Assembly: GCF_018283455.1 (NCBI RefSeq)
Contig: NZ_JAAMTH010000002.1
Span: 1-41,523 of the forward strand
DNA: 41,523 bases
Reading direction: 5' to 3'
DNA from: Planococcus sp. MSAK28401
Lineage (GTDB): Bacteria > Bacillota > Bacilli > Bacillales_A > Planococcaceae
The notes below the pieces were generated by a model. The model saw only the letters and a list, made by a program, of their open reading frames with translations. It searched no databases and had not been told where the DNA came from. Positions 1 to 8,085 of the stretch are shown piece by piece. Position 1 is the stretch's first letter. The number at the start of each line of letters is the position of its first letter. Position numbers and translations under genes: made by a program.

Positions 1-468
1 AAGATATCTGATTCCAGGCTTTGGCTTTAGCCGCTTCGGTTCATCAGCTCTGATGCCAATCCACGTGGTGTAATTCCCTCGCCCGAAATGGTCATCACAG
101 TATTTGGTGAAGGGAACGAGTTTTAATCTGTCAGTGCAGAACGCGCCGCCGACGTATGGAGTGCCATATTTCTTTACCATATCGATAAATGGCTTCAGAA
201 CAGGCATTCGCGTCTGAATATCCTTTGGTTCCCATACCGTATAACCATTTGGCTGTCCAAGCTCCGGGTTGATATCAACCTGCAATACGGTGAGCGGTAT
301 ATCCCAGAACTTCACAACTTCCCTGACAAACCGATATGTCATTGGATGTTCACAACCTGTATCCATGAAAACGTAATGCACGTCTTTACCTGCCCGTCGC
401 TTTTGCTCCATTAGCCAGAGCAAATATGCTGACGTCCTGCCACCGGAGAAACTAACGACATTTATCAT
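1..468 (-). CDS. ninC: NinC, PAPS-reductase-like nin-region protein (3' part missing)
   Basis: The first 156 codons of lambda orf290 are present; the gene runs off the window start, so roughly half is missing. The ATG at 468 overlaps the ninB stop in an ATGA junction. Near the N-terminus the translation has an SGGRTS loop, the PP-loop ATP-pyrophosphatase signature of the phosphoadenosine phosphosulfate reductase/adenine-nucleotide hydrolase family. Family membership suggests nucleotide binding, but I know of no demonstrated role in lambda. It belongs to the pR delayed-early transcript beyond tR2 and so should need N. Identity as NinC is near certain; the function is not. Confidence 0.93.
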   Translation of the reverse strand, partial: MINVVSFSGGRTSAYLLWLMEQKRRAGKDVHYVFMDTGCEHPMTYRFVREVVKFWDIPLTVLQVDINPELGQPNGYTVWEPKDIQTRMPVLKPFIDMVKKYGTPYVGGAFCTDRLKLVPFTKYCDDHFGRGNYTTWIGIRADEPKRLKPKPGIRYL

Positions 469-905
469 GCAGCCCTGTCTCCCCATCTCGCTTTCCACTC
501 CAGAGCCAGTCTCGCTTCGTCTGACCACTTAACGCCACGCTCTGTACCGAATGCCTGTATAAGCTCTAATAGCTCCGCAAATTCGCCTACACGCATCCTG
601 CTGGTTGACTGGCCTATTACCACAAAGCCATTCCCGGCAAGGTTAGGAACAACATCCTGCTGCTTTAATGCTGCGGTAAACACACACTTCCAGCTTTCTG
701 CATCCAGCCAGCGACCATGCCATTCAACCTGACGAGAGACGTCACCTAAGCAGGCCCATAGCTTCCTGTTTTGGTCTAAGCTGCGGTTGCGTTCCTGAAT
801 GGTTACTACGATTGGTTTGGTTGGGTCTGGAAGGATTTGCTGTACTGCGTGAATAGCGTTTTGCTGATGTGCTGGAGATCGAATTTCAAAGGTTAGTTTT
901 TTCAT
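465..905 (-). CDS. ninB: NinB (Orf) recombination mediator
   Basis: This is a 146-residue protein starting MKKLTFEIRS. An in-frame upstream start at 923 would give 152 residues, but the ATG at 905 follows the GGGGGAGAGGGAAG purine tract and matches the known lambda protein. NinB/Orf is a small dimeric DNA-binding protein that can supply RecFOR-type mediator activity in Red-pathway recombination (established for lambda). It overlaps ninC by four bases and lies just beyond tR2, so expression depends on N antitermination. Confidence 0.95.
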   Translation of the reverse strand: MKKLTFEIRSPAHQQNAIHAVQQILPDPTKPIVVTIQERNRSLDQNRKLWACLGDVSRQVEWHGRWLDAESWKCVFTAALKQQDVVPNLAGNGFVVIGQSTSRMRVGEFAELLELIQAFGTERGVKWSDEARLALEWKARWGDRAA

Positions 906-921
906 GACTTCCCTCTCCCCC

Positions 922-953
922 AAATAAAAAGGCCTGCGATTACCAGCAGGCCT
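922..953 (-). terminator. tR2 intrinsic terminator
   Basis: A perfect 8-bp stem (AGGCCTGC at 930-937 pairing with GCAGGCCT at 946-953, 8-nt loop) is followed on the minus strand by a T-rich tract (922-930). It sits between ren and ninB, the known place of tR2, where pR transcripts stop unless N is bound. Confidence 0.93.
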
Positions 954-978
954 GTTATTAGCTCAGTAATGTAGATGG

Positions 979-1269
979 TCATCTTTTAACTCCATATACC
1001 GCCAATACCCGTTTCATCGCGGCACTCTGGCGACACTCCTTAAAAACCAGGTTCGTGCTCATCTTTCCTTCCCGTTCTTCCCTGGTAGCAAACCGGTAAT
1101 ACACCGTTCGCCAGACCTTACCTTCGATAACCAGAAGACCTGCCCGTGCCATTTTAGCCGCGGCCTGATTTATGCTGGTTACTGTTGCGCCTGTTAGCGC
1201 GGCAACGTCCGGCGCACAGAAGCTATTATGCGTCCCCAGGTAATGAATAATTGCCTCTTTGCCCGTCAT
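979..1269 (-). CDS. ren: Ren, protection against Rex exclusion
   Basis: The 96-residue product matches lambda Ren in length and position. It overlaps the end of P by four bases (ATGA), continuing the O-P-ren coupling. Residues 1-60 read like a winged-helix domain (helix, then ALTGATVTSINQAAAKMA). Ren makes lambda resistant to exclusion by the RexAB system of a resident prophage; the mechanism is not firmly settled. It is the last gene before tR2. Confidence 0.94.
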   Translation of the reverse strand: MTGKEAIIHYLGTHNSFCAPDVAALTGATVTSINQAAAKMARAGLLVIEGKVWRTVYYRFATREEREGKMSTNLVFKECRQSAAMKRVLAVYGVKR

Positions 1270-1967
1270 ACACTTGCTCCTTTCAGTCCGAACTTAGCTT
1301 TGATTTCTGCGATCTTCGCCAGAGCCTGTGCACGATTTAGAGGTCTACCGCCCATGACAGGAAGTTGTTTTACTGGTTCAGGGATCGCCTCACCACGGTT
1401 AATTCTCGCAGTCATATGGACAAGCTCATCTGCGGCCTTACGGCGTAATTCCGCATCAGTAAGCGCATTGGCCCGCATGTTCTGATACAGGTTGGTAACC
1501 AGCCAGTAGTGCGCGTTTGATTTCCACGGATAAGACTCCGCATCCGGATACAGGCCTCGCTTCCGGCAATACTCGTAAACCATATCAACCAGCTCGCTGA
1601 CGTTTGGCAGTCCGGCGGTAACGGATGCTTCTTCCCGGCACCATGCAACAAACTGCCCGGGTGATGGCAGAAATGGTCGATTCTGCCGACGGGCTACGCG
1701 CATTCCTGCGTTAACCTGTTCCATCGTGGTGATCCCGTTTTCCCGAAAAGCCAGAACCCACTGGCGACGGATTTCGTTCACTTCGTTCTGGTCACGGTTA
1801 GCCAGGCTCGCCGGGAAAGTTGCCAGTAACTGGCTGAACACACCGTTGATGATCTGCGCTACCTGCTGTACCTGCGGCTTTTCGTCGTACTGTTCCGGCA
1901 TGTTGTTGGCGATCCGACGCATCTGCTCACGGTCAAAGTTAACCATCTGTGCGGCGATGTTTTTCAT
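1266..1967 (-). CDS. P: P, replication helicase loader
   Basis: The 233-residue product is lambda P. It binds host DnaB, blocks its ATPase and delivers it to the O-origin complex; host DnaK/DnaJ/GrpE then remove P to start unwinding. It overlaps O by four bases (ATGA at 1964-1967) and ren by four at its other end, so translation is likely coupled. No enzymatic motif is expected. Expression is from pR through leaky tR1 or N-modified polymerase. Length and order fit lambda exactly. Confidence 0.97.
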   Translation of the reverse strand: MKNIAAQMVNFDREQMRRIANNMPEQYDEKPQVQQVAQIINGVFSQLLATFPASLANRDQNEVNEIRRQWVLAFRENGITTMEQVNAGMRVARRQNRPFLPSPGQFVAWCREEASVTAGLPNVSELVDMVYEYCRKRGLYPDAESYPWKSNAHYWLVTNLYQNMRANALTDAELRRKAADELVHMTARINRGEAIPEPVKQLPVMGGRPLNRAQALAKIAEIKAKFGLKGASV

Positions 1968-2863
1968 AGATCCACCCCGTAAATCCAGTCTGTGTTTGTC
2001 AGGTCGAGTTTTGGTTTGCTGGCTGTCACGCCTGCCTGTTGCTTGTTACGGTTGATTTCGAGTTGGGTCCACTTATCGCGGAGTTTGGCCGGGCTCAGCA
2101 CGTTACCGGACCAGAAGTTGTCCTGGCATGCCCAGCGGAACAGCACACACATGTCGCGGTGGTTACGTCCGTCACGTTCACGCATCAGGCGGATATCGTT
2201 AGCCCACCCAGCAAAATTCGGTTTTCTGGCTGATGGTGCGATAGTCTTCACCATGTCAAACATCCACTCTGCGGCGGTCAGGTCTTCTGCTGTCCCCCAC
2301 TTGCTGCCGCTCTGAATTGCAGCATCCGGTTTCACCACAGAAAGGTCGTTTTCTGGCTGGTCAGAGGATTCGCCAGAATTCTCTGACGAATAATCTTTTC
2401 TTTTTTCTTTTGTAATAGTGTCTTTTGTGTCCCCCTGTTTTGAGGGATAGCAATCCCCCAATTTGAGGGATGTTTTATCCCTCGTTTTAGGGGATTTTCC
2501 CTCGTTTTGAGGGATGCACCATTCTGAGATGTTTTTATTTGGTCCAAACATGCCGCCTTGCTGCTTGATAATATTCATTCTGACGAGTTCTAACTTGGCT
2601 TCATTGCACCGTTTGACAGGTAACTTTGTAATCTCGCTAAGTTGAGAATCGGTGATTCTGTCCATTGGTTTATTCCACCCATAGGTTTTACGCAGAATGG
2701 CAAGCAGCACTTTAAACTGTCGCTTGGTCAGATCTGCGCCCGAATAAGCCTCAAGCAGCATATTTGATAGTCTGGCGTAACCATCATCGAGATCTGCCAC
2801 ATTACGCTCCTGTCCGGCAAAGTTACCTCTGCCGAAGTTGAGTATTTTTGCTGTATTTGTCAT
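1964..2863 (-). CDS. O: O, replication initiator with internal origin
   Basis: The 299-residue product is lambda O. The N-terminal ~140 residues form the iteron-binding winged-helix domain, a Ser/Lys/Asp-rich linker (about residues 110-180) is encoded by the origin DNA itself, and the C-terminal domain binds P. O assembles on four iterons inside its own gene to form the O-some. Ten bases separate the O start from the oop transcription start, which runs the other way. O is short-lived through ClpXP (known). Codon usage in the linker is visibly constrained by the iterons and AT-rich tract. Confidence 0.97.
   Translation of the reverse strand: MTNTAKILNFGRGNFAGQERNVADLDDGYARLSNMLLEAYSGADLTKRQFKVLLAILRKTYGWNKPMDRITDSQLSEITKLPVKRCNEAKLELVRMNIIKQQGGMFGPNKNISEWCIPQNEGKSPKTRDKTSLKLGDCYPSKQGDTKDTITKEKRKDYSSENSGESSDQPENDLSVVKPDAAIQSGSKWGTAEDLTAAEWMFDMVKTIAPSARKPNFAGWANDIRLMRERDGRNHRDMCVLFRWACQDNFWSGNVLSPAKLRDKWTQLEINRNKQQAGVTASKPKLDLTNTDWIYGVDL
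2376..2515. other. ori: Lambda replication origin (four iterons plus AT-rich tract)
   Basis: Four near-palindromic iterons of about 19 bp lie at 2430-2448, 2453-2471, 2477-2495 and 2497-2515; each has a CCCTC/GAGGG-type dyad (one copy is TTCCCTCGTTTTGAGGGAT). Next to them, 2376-2427 is an AT-rich, strand-asymmetric tract where unwinding starts. Spacing between iterons varies by a few bases. O dimers bind each iteron. Confidence 0.95.
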
Positions 2864-2874
2864 AATGACTCCTG
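2838..2874 (+). promoter_or_regulatory. pO promoter for oop RNA
   Basis: A -35 TTGAGT (2838-2843) and -10 CATAAT (2861-2866) are separated by 17 bp and fire toward cII on the plus strand, starting at G2874. It lies in the first codons of O on the opposite strand. Confidence 0.85.
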
Positions 2875-2950
2875 TTGATAGATCCAGTAATGACCTCAGA
2901 ACTCCATCTGGATTTGTTCAGAACGCTCGGTTGCCGCCGGGCGTTTTTTA
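2874..2950 (+). ncRNA. oop: OOP antisense RNA
   Basis: This 77-nt RNA starts at the G after pO and ends in a hairpin with a T6 run (2921-2950). It is fully complementary to the 3' end of cII mRNA (cII ends at 2896). Known role: pairing creates an RNase III target that triggers decay of cII mRNA. It may also act in origin priming, which is less certain. Confidence 0.95.
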
Positions 2951-3189
2951 TTGGTGAGAATCGCAGCAACTTGTCGCGCCAATCGAGCCATGTCGTCGTC
3001 AACGACCCCCCATTCAAGAACAGCAAGCAGCATTGAGAACTTTGGAATCCAGTCCCTCTTCCACCTGCTGATCTGCGACTTATCAACGCCCACAGCTTCC
3101 GCTGTCTTCTCAGTTCCAAGCATTGCGATTTTGTTAAGCAACGCACTCTCGATTCGTAGAGCCTCGTTGCGTTTGTTTGCACGAACCAT
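2896..3189 (-). CDS. cII: CII transcription activator
   Basis: The 97-residue product starts at MVRANKRNEA. A longer in-frame reading from 3249 exists, but the ATG at 3189 follows a TAAGGAAATACTTAC Shine-Dalgarno region and is the known start. A helix-turn-helix around residues 24-45 (TEKTAEAVGVDKSQISRWK) binds TTGC-N6-TTGC direct repeats as a tetramer; such repeats are present at pRE and pI in this window. CII switches on cI (pRE) and int (pI) and favours lysogeny. It is degraded by FtsH unless CIII is present, and its mRNA is targeted by OOP. Confidence 0.97.
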   Translation of the reverse strand: MVRANKRNEALRIESALLNKIAMLGTEKTAEAVGVDKSQISRWKRDWIPKFSMLLAVLEWGVVDDDMARLARQVAAILTNKKRPAATERSEQIQMEF

Positions 3190-3206
3190 ATGTAAGTATT
3201 TCCTTA
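3167..3206 (+). promoter_or_regulatory. pRE, CII-activated promoter
   Basis: TTGC repeats at 3167-3170 and 3177-3180 are separated by six bases and flank a poor -35. A -10-like AAGTAT lies at 3194-3199, with the start near 3206. It is antisense to the first codons of cII and drives transcription through anti-cro into cI. Confidence 0.9.
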
Positions 3207-3213
3207 GATAACA

Positions 3214-3245
3214 ATTGATTGAATGTATGCAAATAAATGCATACA
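3214..3245 (-). terminator. tR1 terminator region
   Basis: On the minus strand TGTATGCA and TGCATACA (3224-3231/3238-3245) form an 8-bp stem with a 6-nt loop, followed by an AT-rich but not pure T stretch. This fits the partly Rho-dependent tR1 between nutR and cII. Confidence 0.75.
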
Positions 3246-3268
3246 CCATAGGTGTGGTTTAATTTGAT

Positions 3269-3300
3269 GCCCTTTTTCAGGGCTGGAATGTGTAAGAGCG
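3269..3300 (-). promoter_or_regulatory. nutR (boxA and boxB)
   Basis: On the minus strand boxA CGCTCTTACACA (3289-3300) precedes boxB GCCCTGAAAAAGGGC (3269-3283), a 5-bp stem with a GAAAA loop. N peptide binds boxB RNA and NusA/B/E/G assemble at boxA, making pR transcription pass tR1 and tR2. Confidence 0.96.
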
Positions 3301-3307
3301 GGGTTAT

Positions 3308-3517
<210 letters not shown>

Positions 3518-3525
3518 TTAGTACA

Positions 3526-3561
3526 TGCAACCATTATCACCGCCAGAGGTAAAATAGTCAA
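3526..3561 (-). promoter_or_regulatory. pR promoter
   Basis: On the minus strand -35 TTGACT (3556-3561) and -10 GATAAT (3533-3538) are 17 bp apart, with the start near 3526. It overlaps OR1 and part of OR2, so CI there blocks polymerase. Confidence 0.96.
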
Positions 3562-3573
3562 CACGCACGGTGT

Positions 3574-3598
<25 letters not shown>
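3535..3598. promoter_or_regulatory. OR operator: OR1, OR2, OR3
   Basis: Three 17-bp sites are seen: OR1 TATCACCGCCAGAGGTA (3535-3551), OR2 CAACACGCACGGTGTTA (3559-3575) and OR3 TATCCCTTGCGGTGATA (3582-3598), with spacers of 7 and 6 bp. CI fills OR1/OR2 cooperatively, repressing pR and activating pRM; Cro prefers OR3. All three read as wild type. Confidence 0.98.
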
Positions 3599-4322
<724 letters not shown>

Positions 4323-4434
4323 TCGGCAAGGTGTTCTGGTCGGCGCATAGCTGATAACAATTGAGCAAGAATCTTCATCGAATTAGGGGAATTTTCACTC
4401 CCCTCAGAACATAACATAGTAAATGGATTGAATT

Positions 4435-5274
4435 ATGAAGAATGGTTTTTATGCGACTTACCGCAGCAAAAATAAAGGGAAAGATAAGCGCTCAATAAAC
4501 CTGTCTGTTTTCCTTAATTCTCTGCTGGCTGATAATCATCACCTGCAGGTTGGCTCCAATTATTTGTATATTCATAAAATCGATGGAAAAACTTTTCTCT
4601 TTACCAAAACAAATGACAAGAGTCTGGTTCAGAAGATAAATCGCTCTAAAGCTTCAGTTGAAGATATTAAGAACAGCCTCGCAGATGACGAATCATTGGG
4701 ATTCCCATCTTTTTTGTTTGTTGAAGGCGACACCATTGGTTTTGCCAGAACTGTTTTCGGGCCGACCACATCCGATCTGACAGATTTTTTAATCGGGAAA
4801 GGAATGTCATTAAGCAGTGGAGAGCGCGTTCAGATAGAGCCACTGATGAGGGGAACCACCAAAGACGATGTTATGCATATGCATTTCATCGGCCGAACAA
4901 CGGTGAAGGTAGAAGCCAAGCTACCTGTATTTGGCGATATATTAAAGGTCTTAGGGGCAACAGATATTGAAGGGGAGCTTTTTGACTCATTGGATATAGT
5001 CATTAAGCCAAAATTTAAAAGGGATATAAAAAAGGTTGCCAAGGATATTATTTTTAACCCGTCACCTCAATTTTCAGACATTAGCCTGCGGGCAAAAGAT
5101 GAGGCCGGAGATATTTTAACAGAACATTATCTATCAGAAAAAGGCCATCTCTCAGCGCCTCTGAACAAGGTCACCAATGCTGAGATAGCTGAAGAGATGG
5201 CATATTGCTACGCAAGAATGAAAAGTGATATACTGGAATGTTTTAAAAGGCAGGTGGGCAAAGTTAAGGATTAA
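4435..5274 (+). CDS. rexA: RexA, exclusion sensor
   Basis: The 279-residue soluble product is lambda RexA. It lies 112 bases after cI in the same prophage transcript, so a lysogen makes it constantly. Established model: RexA senses a protein-DNA complex from an infecting phage (classically T4 rII) and opens the RexB channel, depolarising the membrane. No standard catalytic motif is visible. The gene is AT-richer than the late region. Confidence 0.97.
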   Translation: MKNGFYATYRSKNKGKDKRSINLSVFLNSLLADNHHLQVGSNYLYIHKIDGKTFLFTKTNDKSLVQKINRSKASVEDIKNSLADDESLGFPSFLFVEGDTIGFARTVFGPTTSDLTDFLIGKGMSLSSGERVQIEPLMRGTTKDDVMHMHFIGRTTVKVEAKLPVFGDILKVLGATDIEGELFDSLDIVIKPKFKRDIKKVAKDIIFNPSPQFSDISLRAKDEAGDILTEHYLSEKGHLSAPLNKVTNAEIAEEMAYCYARMKSDILECFKRQVGKVKD

Positions 5275-5289
5275 TTATCAGGAGTAATT

Positions 5290-5724
5290 ATGCGGAACAG
5301 AATCATGCCTGGTGTTTACATAGTAATAATTCCTTACGTTATCGTAAGCATTTGCTATCTCCTTTTCCGCCACTACATTCCTGGTGTTTCTTTTTCAGCT
5401 CATAGAGATGGTCTTGGGGCGACATTGTCATCATATGCAGGAACCATGATTGCAATCCTGATTGCTGCCTTGACGTTTCTAATCGGAAGCAGAACGCGCC
5501 GACTGGCCAAGATTAGAGAGTATGGGTATATGACATCGGTAGTTATTGTCTATGCCCTTAGTTTTGTTGAGCTTGGAGCTTTGTTTTTCTGCGGGTTATT
5601 GCTTCTTTCCAGCATAAGCGGCTACATGATACCCACTATCGCCATCGGCATTGCCTCTGCATCGTTCATTCATATATGCATCCTTGTTTTCCAACTATAT
5701 AATTTGACCAGAGAACAAGAATAA
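5290..5724 (+). CDS. rexB: RexB, inner-membrane ion channel of Rex exclusion
   Basis: The 144-residue protein has four hydrophobic segments (about residues 8-25, 48-65, 80-105 and 112-135), consistent with a polytopic membrane protein. The start follows TCAGGAGTAATT, a good ribosome site, 15 bases after rexA. RexB is the effector channel of Rex exclusion and is also reported to inhibit ClpP degradation of antitoxins. The operon terminator begins within the stop codon. Confidence 0.97.
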   Translation: MRNRIMPGVYIVIIPYVIVSICYLLFRHYIPGVSFSAHRDGLGATLSSYAGTMIAILIAALTFLIGSRTRRLAKIREYGYMTSVVIVYALSFVELGALFFCGLLLLSSISGYMIPTIAIGIASASFIHICILVFQLYNLTREQE

Positions 5725-5750
5725 CCCGGCCTCAGCGCCGGGTTTTCTTT
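5723..5750 (+). terminator. Immunity operon terminator (timm)
   Basis: AACCCGGC (5723-5730) and GCCGGGTT (5737-5744) form a perfect 8-bp stem with a 6-nt loop followed by TTTTCTTT-like sequence. It overlaps the rexB stop codon and ends the cI-rexA-rexB transcript. Confidence 0.93.
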
Positions 5751-5897
5751 GCCTCACGATCGCCCCCAAAACACATAACCAATTGTATTTATTGAAAAAT
5801 AAATAGATACAACTCACTAAACATAGCAATTCAGATCTCTCACCTACCAAACAATGCCCCCCTGCAAAAAATAAATTCATATAAAAAACATACAGAT

Positions 5898-5958
5898 AAC
5901 CATCTGCGGTGATAAATTATCTCTGGCGGTGTTGACATAAATACCACTGGCGGTGATA
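5898..5958. promoter_or_regulatory. OL operator: OL3, OL2, OL1
   Basis: Three 17-bp sites: OL3 AACCATCTGCGGTGATA (5898-5914), OL2 TATCTCTGGCGGTGTTG (5918-5934) and OL1 TACCACTGGCGGTGATA (5942-5958). CI here represses pL and can loop to OR about 2.4 kb away. Confidence 0.97.
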
Positions 5959-5967
5959 CTGAGCACA
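5932..5967 (+). promoter_or_regulatory. pL promoter
   Basis: A consensus -35 TTGACA (5932-5937) and -10 GATACT (5955-5960), 17 bp apart, with the start near A5967. Both hexamers are embedded in OL2/OL1. It drives the N-to-int operon. Confidence 0.96.
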
Positions 5968-5999
5968 TCAGCAGGACGCACTGACCACCATGAAGGTGA

Positions 6000-6030
6000 C
6001 GCTCTTAAAAATTAAGCCCTGAAGAAGGGC
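6000..6030 (+). promoter_or_regulatory. nutL (boxA and boxB)
   Basis: boxA CGCTCTTAAAAA starts at 6000 and boxB GCCCTGAAGAAGGGC lies at 6016-6030 (5-bp stem, GAAGA loop). It is the N-loading site for the pL transcript. Confidence 0.96.
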
Positions 6031-6047
6031 AGCATTCAAAGCAGAAG

Positions 6048-6168
6048 GCTTTGGGGTGTGTGATACGAAACGAAGCATTGGCCGTAAGTGCGATTCCGGA
6101 TTAGCTGCCAATGTGCCAATCGCGGGGGGTTTTCGTTCAGGACTACAACTGCCACACACCACCAAAGC
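6048..6168 (+). promoter_or_regulatory. N leader long-range hairpin (RNase III control)
   Basis: GCTTTGGGGTGTGTG at 6048-6062 is complementary to CACACACCACCAAAGC at 6153-6168 with small mismatches, giving a long stem in the N leader that ends 20 bases before the N ATG. Known biology: N binds nutL and represses its own translation through this leader, and RNase III cutting of the stem relieves repression. Confidence 0.85.
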
Positions 6169-6188
6169 TAACTGACAGGAGAATCCAG

Positions 6189-6512
6189 ATGGATGCACAA
6201 ACACGCCGCCGCGAACGTCGCGCAGAGAAACAGGCTCAATGGAAAGCAGCAAATCCCCTGTTGGTTGGGGTAAGCGCAAAACCAGTTAACCGCCCTATTC
6301 TCTCGCTGAATCGCAAACCGAAATCACGAGTAGAAAGCGCACTAAATCCGATAGACCTTACAGTGCTGGCTGAATACCACAAACAGATTGAAAGCAACCT
6401 GCAACGTATTGAGCGCAAGAATCAGCGCACATGGTACAGCAAGCCTGGCGAACGCGGCATAACATGCAGTGGACGCCAGAAAATTAAGGGAAAATCGATT
6501 CCTCTTATCTAG
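6189..6512 (+). CDS. N: N antitermination protein
   Basis: I chose the ATG at 6189 (107 residues) because AGGAG at 6177-6181 precedes it and the product begins with the arginine-rich boxB-binding motif MDAQTRRRERRAEKQAQWK. The frame is open to 6111 (133 residues), the longer form sometimes annotated. N binds nut RNA and modifies RNA polymerase with Nus factors to read through terminators. It is the first gene of the pL operon and is a Lon substrate. It converges tail-to-tail with sieB with no gap between stop codons. Confidence 0.97.
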   Translation: MDAQTRRRERRAEKQAQWKAANPLLVGVSAKPVNRPILSLNRKPKSRVESALNPIDLTVLAEYHKQIESNLQRIERKNQRTWYSKPGERGITCSGRQKIKGKSIPLI

Positions 6513-7067
6513 TTACTTAGATATTGGCCTTGGCTTTATCTCAATATTATATGGATCATAGCTGGCAACTAATTCAGTCCAGTAAATATCCTCAATAGGG
6601 AATAATATATGCTTTCCATTCCATCGGGAAAAAGTTTTGTTCAACACACCAAGCTCAATCAACTCACTAATGTATGGGAATTGTTTTGATGTAACCACAT
6701 ACTTCCTGCCTTCATTAAGGGCTGCGCACAAAACCATAGATTGCTCTTCTGTAAGGTTTTGAATTACTGATCGCACTTTATCGTTTTGCATCTTAATGCG
6801 TTTTCTTAGCTTAAATCGCTTATATCTGGCGCTGGCAATAGCTGATAATCGATGCACATTAATTGCTAGCGAAAATGCAAGAGCAAAGACGAAAACATGC
6901 CACACATGAGGAATACCGATTCTCTCATTAACATATTCAGGCCAGTTATCTGGGCTTAAAAGCAGAAGTCCAACCCAGATAACGATCATATACATGGTTC
7001 TCTCCAGAGGTTCATTACTGAACACTCGTCCGAGAATAACGAGTGGATCCATTTCTATACTCATCAA
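6513..7067 (-). CDS. sieB: SieB superinfection exclusion protein
   Basis: This 184-residue protein is transcribed against the pL operon. Two hydrophobic segments (about residues 25-42 and 54-72) predict an inner-membrane protein with a cytoplasmic C-terminal part. SieB aborts growth of some heteroimmune lambdoid phages; an internal in-frame start is reported to make Esc, which counteracts it. A 10-bp direct repeat (ACCCCTACAG on the minus strand) lies just upstream at 7069-7078 and 7103-7112. Confidence 0.94.
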   Translation of the reverse strand: MMSIEMDPLVILGRVFSNEPLERTMYMIVIWVGLLLLSPDNWPEYVNERIGIPHVWHVFVFALAFSLAINVHRLSAIASARYKRFKLRKRIKMQNDKVRSVIQNLTEEQSMVLCAALNEGRKYVVTSKQFPYISELIELGVLNKTFSRWNGKHILFPIEDIYWTELVASYDPYNIEIKPRPISK

Positions 7068-7191
7068 ACTGTAGGGGTTGTAATAGTTTATCCGATTTCT
7101 CGCTGTAGGGGTACACGAGAACCACCGAGCCTGATGTGGTTAAAAGACAGGCACAATCTTTACTACCGCAATCCACTATTTAAGGTGATAT

Positions 7192-7278
7192 ATGGAAGAA
7201 GAATTTGAAGAGTTCGAAGAGCATCCTCAGGATGTGATGGAACAATACCAGGACTATCCGTATGACTACGACTATTGA
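7192..7278 (+). CDS. Small acidic protein orf28
   Basis: A 28-codon ORF begins at the ATG after TTAAGGTGATAT and ends 17 bases inside ral. The product is extremely acidic and tyrosine-rich (starts MEEEFEEFEEH, ends DYPYDYDY). It corresponds to lambda orf28, just upstream of ral. Such an acidic peptide could mimic nucleic acid, but that is only a guess. Overlap with ral suggests coupled translation. Confidence 0.8.
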   Translation: MEEEFEEFEEHPQDVMEQYQDYPYDYDY

Positions 7279-7462
7279 TAAAAATCAATGGTGTGGACAA
7301 TTCAAGCGATGCAATGGATGCAAGCTGCAATCGGAATGCATGGTTAAGCCTGAAGAAATGTTTCCTGTAATGGAAGATGGGAAATATGTCGATAAATGGG
7401 CAATACGAACGACGGCAATGATTGCCAGAGAACTTGGTAAACAGAACAACAAAGCTGCCTGA
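7262..7462 (+). CDS. ral: Ral, restriction alleviation protein
   Basis: The 66-residue product is lambda Ral. It has a Cys cluster (CNGCKLQSEC, around residues 17-26) that could bind zinc. Ral relieves EcoKI-type restriction and increases modification of unmodified phage DNA by favouring HsdM activity (established). It is early-expressed from pL and overlaps orf28. Confidence 0.96.
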   Translation: MTTTIDKNQWCGQFKRCNGCKLQSECMVKPEEMFPVMEDGKYVDKWAIRTTAMIARELGKQNNKAA

Positions 7463-7508
7463 TAGTGGCCTTTATTTTTGGCATAAATAACAGAATAAAC
7501 ACTGCACT

Positions 7509-7625
7509 GTGTATTCATTCCAACGAGTGAATACACGGAGCAATGTCGCTCGTAACTAAACAGGAGCCGACTTGTTCTGATTATTGGAAATCTTCTTTGC
7601 CCTCCAGTGTGAGGGCGATTTTTTA
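7509..7625 (+). terminator. Hairpin plus tL1 terminator
   Basis: tL1 is the stem GCCCTC (7599-7604)/GAGGGC (7611-7616) followed by GATTTTTT, matching the mapped lambda tL1 position. Upstream, 7509-7536 is a separate perfect 9-bp stem (GTGTATTCA/TGAATACAC) with a 10-nt loop. The 182 bases from ral to ea10 hold no supported gene. Confidence 0.88.
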
Positions 7626-7644
7626 TCTGTGAGGATATGAACAG

Positions 7645-8013
7645 ATGTCAAACATCAAAAAATACATCATTGATTACGACTGGAAAGCATCAATAGAAAT
7701 TGAAATCGACCATGACGTAATGACAGAGGAAAAACTTCACCAGATTAATAATTTCTGGTCAGACTCTGAATACCGACTCAATAAACACGGCTCTGTATTA
7801 AATGCTGTATTAATCATGCTGGCGCAACATGCTCTGCTTATAGCAATTTCAAGCGACTTAAATGCATATGGTGTTGTGTGTGAGTTCGACTGGAATGATG
7901 GAAATGGTCAGGAAGGATGGCCTCCAATGGATGGTAGCGAAGGAATAAGAATTACCGATATCGATACATCAGGAATATTTGATTCAGATGATATGACTAT
8001 CAAGGCCGCCTGA
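7645..8013 (+). CDS. ea10: Ea10 (Ssb), pL-operon protein
   Basis: The 122-residue acidic protein matches lambda ea10, sometimes named ssb. The start follows GTGAGGATATGAACAG. It shows no clear membrane segment or catalytic motif; a single-strand DNA binding role has been proposed, and I cannot confirm it from sequence. It lies between tL1 and tL2a, so it needs N. Confidence 0.9.
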   Translation: MSNIKKYIIDYDWKASIEIEIDHDVMTEEKLHQINNFWSDSEYRLNKHGSVLNAVLIMLAQHALLIAISSDLNAYGVVCEFDWNDGNGQEGWPPMDGSEGIRITDIDTSGIFDSDDMTIKAA

Positions 8014-8036
8014 GTGCGGTTTTACCGCATACCAAT

Positions 8037-8062
8037 AACGCTTCACTCGAGGCGTTTTTCGT
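8037..8062 (+). terminator. tL2a terminator
   Basis: AACGC (8037-8041) and GCGTT (8052-8056) form a short stem followed by TTTC. The position matches tL2a of the pL operon, just before cIII. Confidence 0.75.
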
Positions 8063-8085
8063 TATGTATAAATAAGGAGCACACC

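Noticed and set aside
6111..6188. 133-residue N protein
   Set aside because: The upstream start at 6111 lies inside the long-range leader hairpin and lacks a ribosome site; the 107-residue start has AGGAG and begins with the arginine-rich motif.
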